DNA of 11,868 nucleotides from Chloroflexaceae bacterium (lineage in GTDB: Bacteria > Chloroflexota > Chloroflexia > Chloroflexales > Chloroflexaceae). The notes under the pieces are model-generated. The model was not told the DNA's origin, made no database searches, and saw nothing but the letters and a program-made list of their open reading frames with translations. The stretch is from assembly GCA_026417815.1 (NCBI GenBank), contig JAOACN010000138.1, positions 1 through 11,868 of the forward strand, in the 5' to 3' direction. Of the stretch, positions 11,680 through 11,868 are shown in pieces. Both the position numbers and the translations under genes were made by a program. The stretch's first letter is position 1. Each line of letters starts with the position of its first letter.

Positions 11680-11868
11680 TCAACGCTCGGCGCGCAGGCG
11701 CGCCCGCCAGTAGTCGAGCAACTCGTCCACCATCGCGGGCACATCGATCGCTGGTTCCCAGCCGGTAGCGGCGCGCAGTTTGCTGTTGTCGCCCACCAGC
11801 ACAGGCTCATCACTGGGACGGAGGCGGGCGGGGTCGACCCGCACCTCCACCGGCACACGGCCCCGCTG
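11680..11868 (-). CDS. Rmd/Gmd-like NAD(P)-dependent nucleotide-sugar epimerase, C-terminal 62 residues
   Basis: The C-terminal end of an extended short-chain dehydrogenase; the rest lies beyond the contig edge. The visible part has VEVRVDPARLRPSDEPVLVG, then GDNSKLRAATGWEPAI and LLDYWRARLRAER. The RPSDEP, GDNSKL and GWEP pattern is that of GDP-6-deoxy-D-lyxo-4-hexulose reductase (Rmd) and GDP-mannose 4,6-dehydratase (Gmd), which make deoxy-sugars such as GDP-rhamnose for surface glycans. The WR ending points more to Rmd, but the NAD and catalytic YxxxK motifs are not in view. The stop TGA (11682-11680) is three bases from the rsmI GTG, so the two are probably one transcript. Confidence 0.8.
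   Translation of the reverse strand, partial: QRGRVPVEVRVDPARLRPSDEPVLVGDNSKLRAATGWEPAIDVPAMVDELLDYWRARLRAER

Noticed and set aside
11586..11858. 90-codon minus-strand frame across the rsmI/epimerase junction
   Set aside because: Another frame of the same strand reads a clear Rmd/Gmd C-terminus followed by the RsmI N-terminus.

Overview
The window is GC-rich bacterial DNA with a housekeeping and regulatory gene set. The mix of genes (an eIF-2B-like protein, a BtpA/SgcQ-family protein next to a PfkB sugar kinase, large multi-domain sensor kinases, an Rmd-like epimerase beside rsmI) and the style of the proteins suggest a member of the Chloroflexota, probably class Chloroflexia. That placement is inferred from gene content, not proven. 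The first 33 bases are not genomic: they are the Illumina Nextera read-1 transposase adapter left on the contig end. Both contig ends cut through genes.

Layout, left to right. A membrane sensor histidine kinase on the minus strand (34-1998) is cut off by the adapter inside its ATPase domain. A 391-base divergent gap (1999-2389) carries a good minus-strand promoter for the kinase, a bulged hairpin and an extended -10 element for the rightward genes. A PhnP-like metallo-beta-lactamase hydrolase (2390-3148) and a GT4 glycosyltransferase (3201-4322) follow on the plus strand. Converging on them is an eIF-2B-like protein on the minus strand (4345-5268). Next, also on the minus strand, is an 806-residue hybrid kinase, REC-GAF-PAS-HisKA-HATPase-REC (5527-7947), with a long hairpin beyond its stop. 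It is divergent from a PfkB-family kinase (8125-9090). Two sigma70-type promoters lie back to back in that gap with abutting -35 boxes, and the kinase mRNA looks leaderless. A BtpA/SgcQ-family TIM-barrel protein (9406-10254) follows on the same strand with a strong RBS. A 543-base gap without a convincing gene (10255-10797) contains a very strong rightward terminator, two more hairpins and possible promoters. The last two genes run leftward: rsmI (10798-11676, GTG start) lies 3 bases after the stop of a partial Rmd/Gmd-like nucleotide-sugar epimerase (11680-11868).

Functionally the window combines signal transduction (two sensor kinases without a DNA-binding output domain in view), sugar and nucleotide-sugar chemistry (GT4 transferase, PfkB kinase, BtpA/SgcQ protein, Rmd-like reductase) and ribosome modification (RsmI). 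I found no mobile element, CRISPR array, tRNA or rRNA, and no clear new multi-gene system. The points most worth checking are the adapter contamination, the eIF-2B-like protein without the isomerase cysteine, the divergent promoter with a leaderless gene, and the orphan strong terminator that may end a small RNA.
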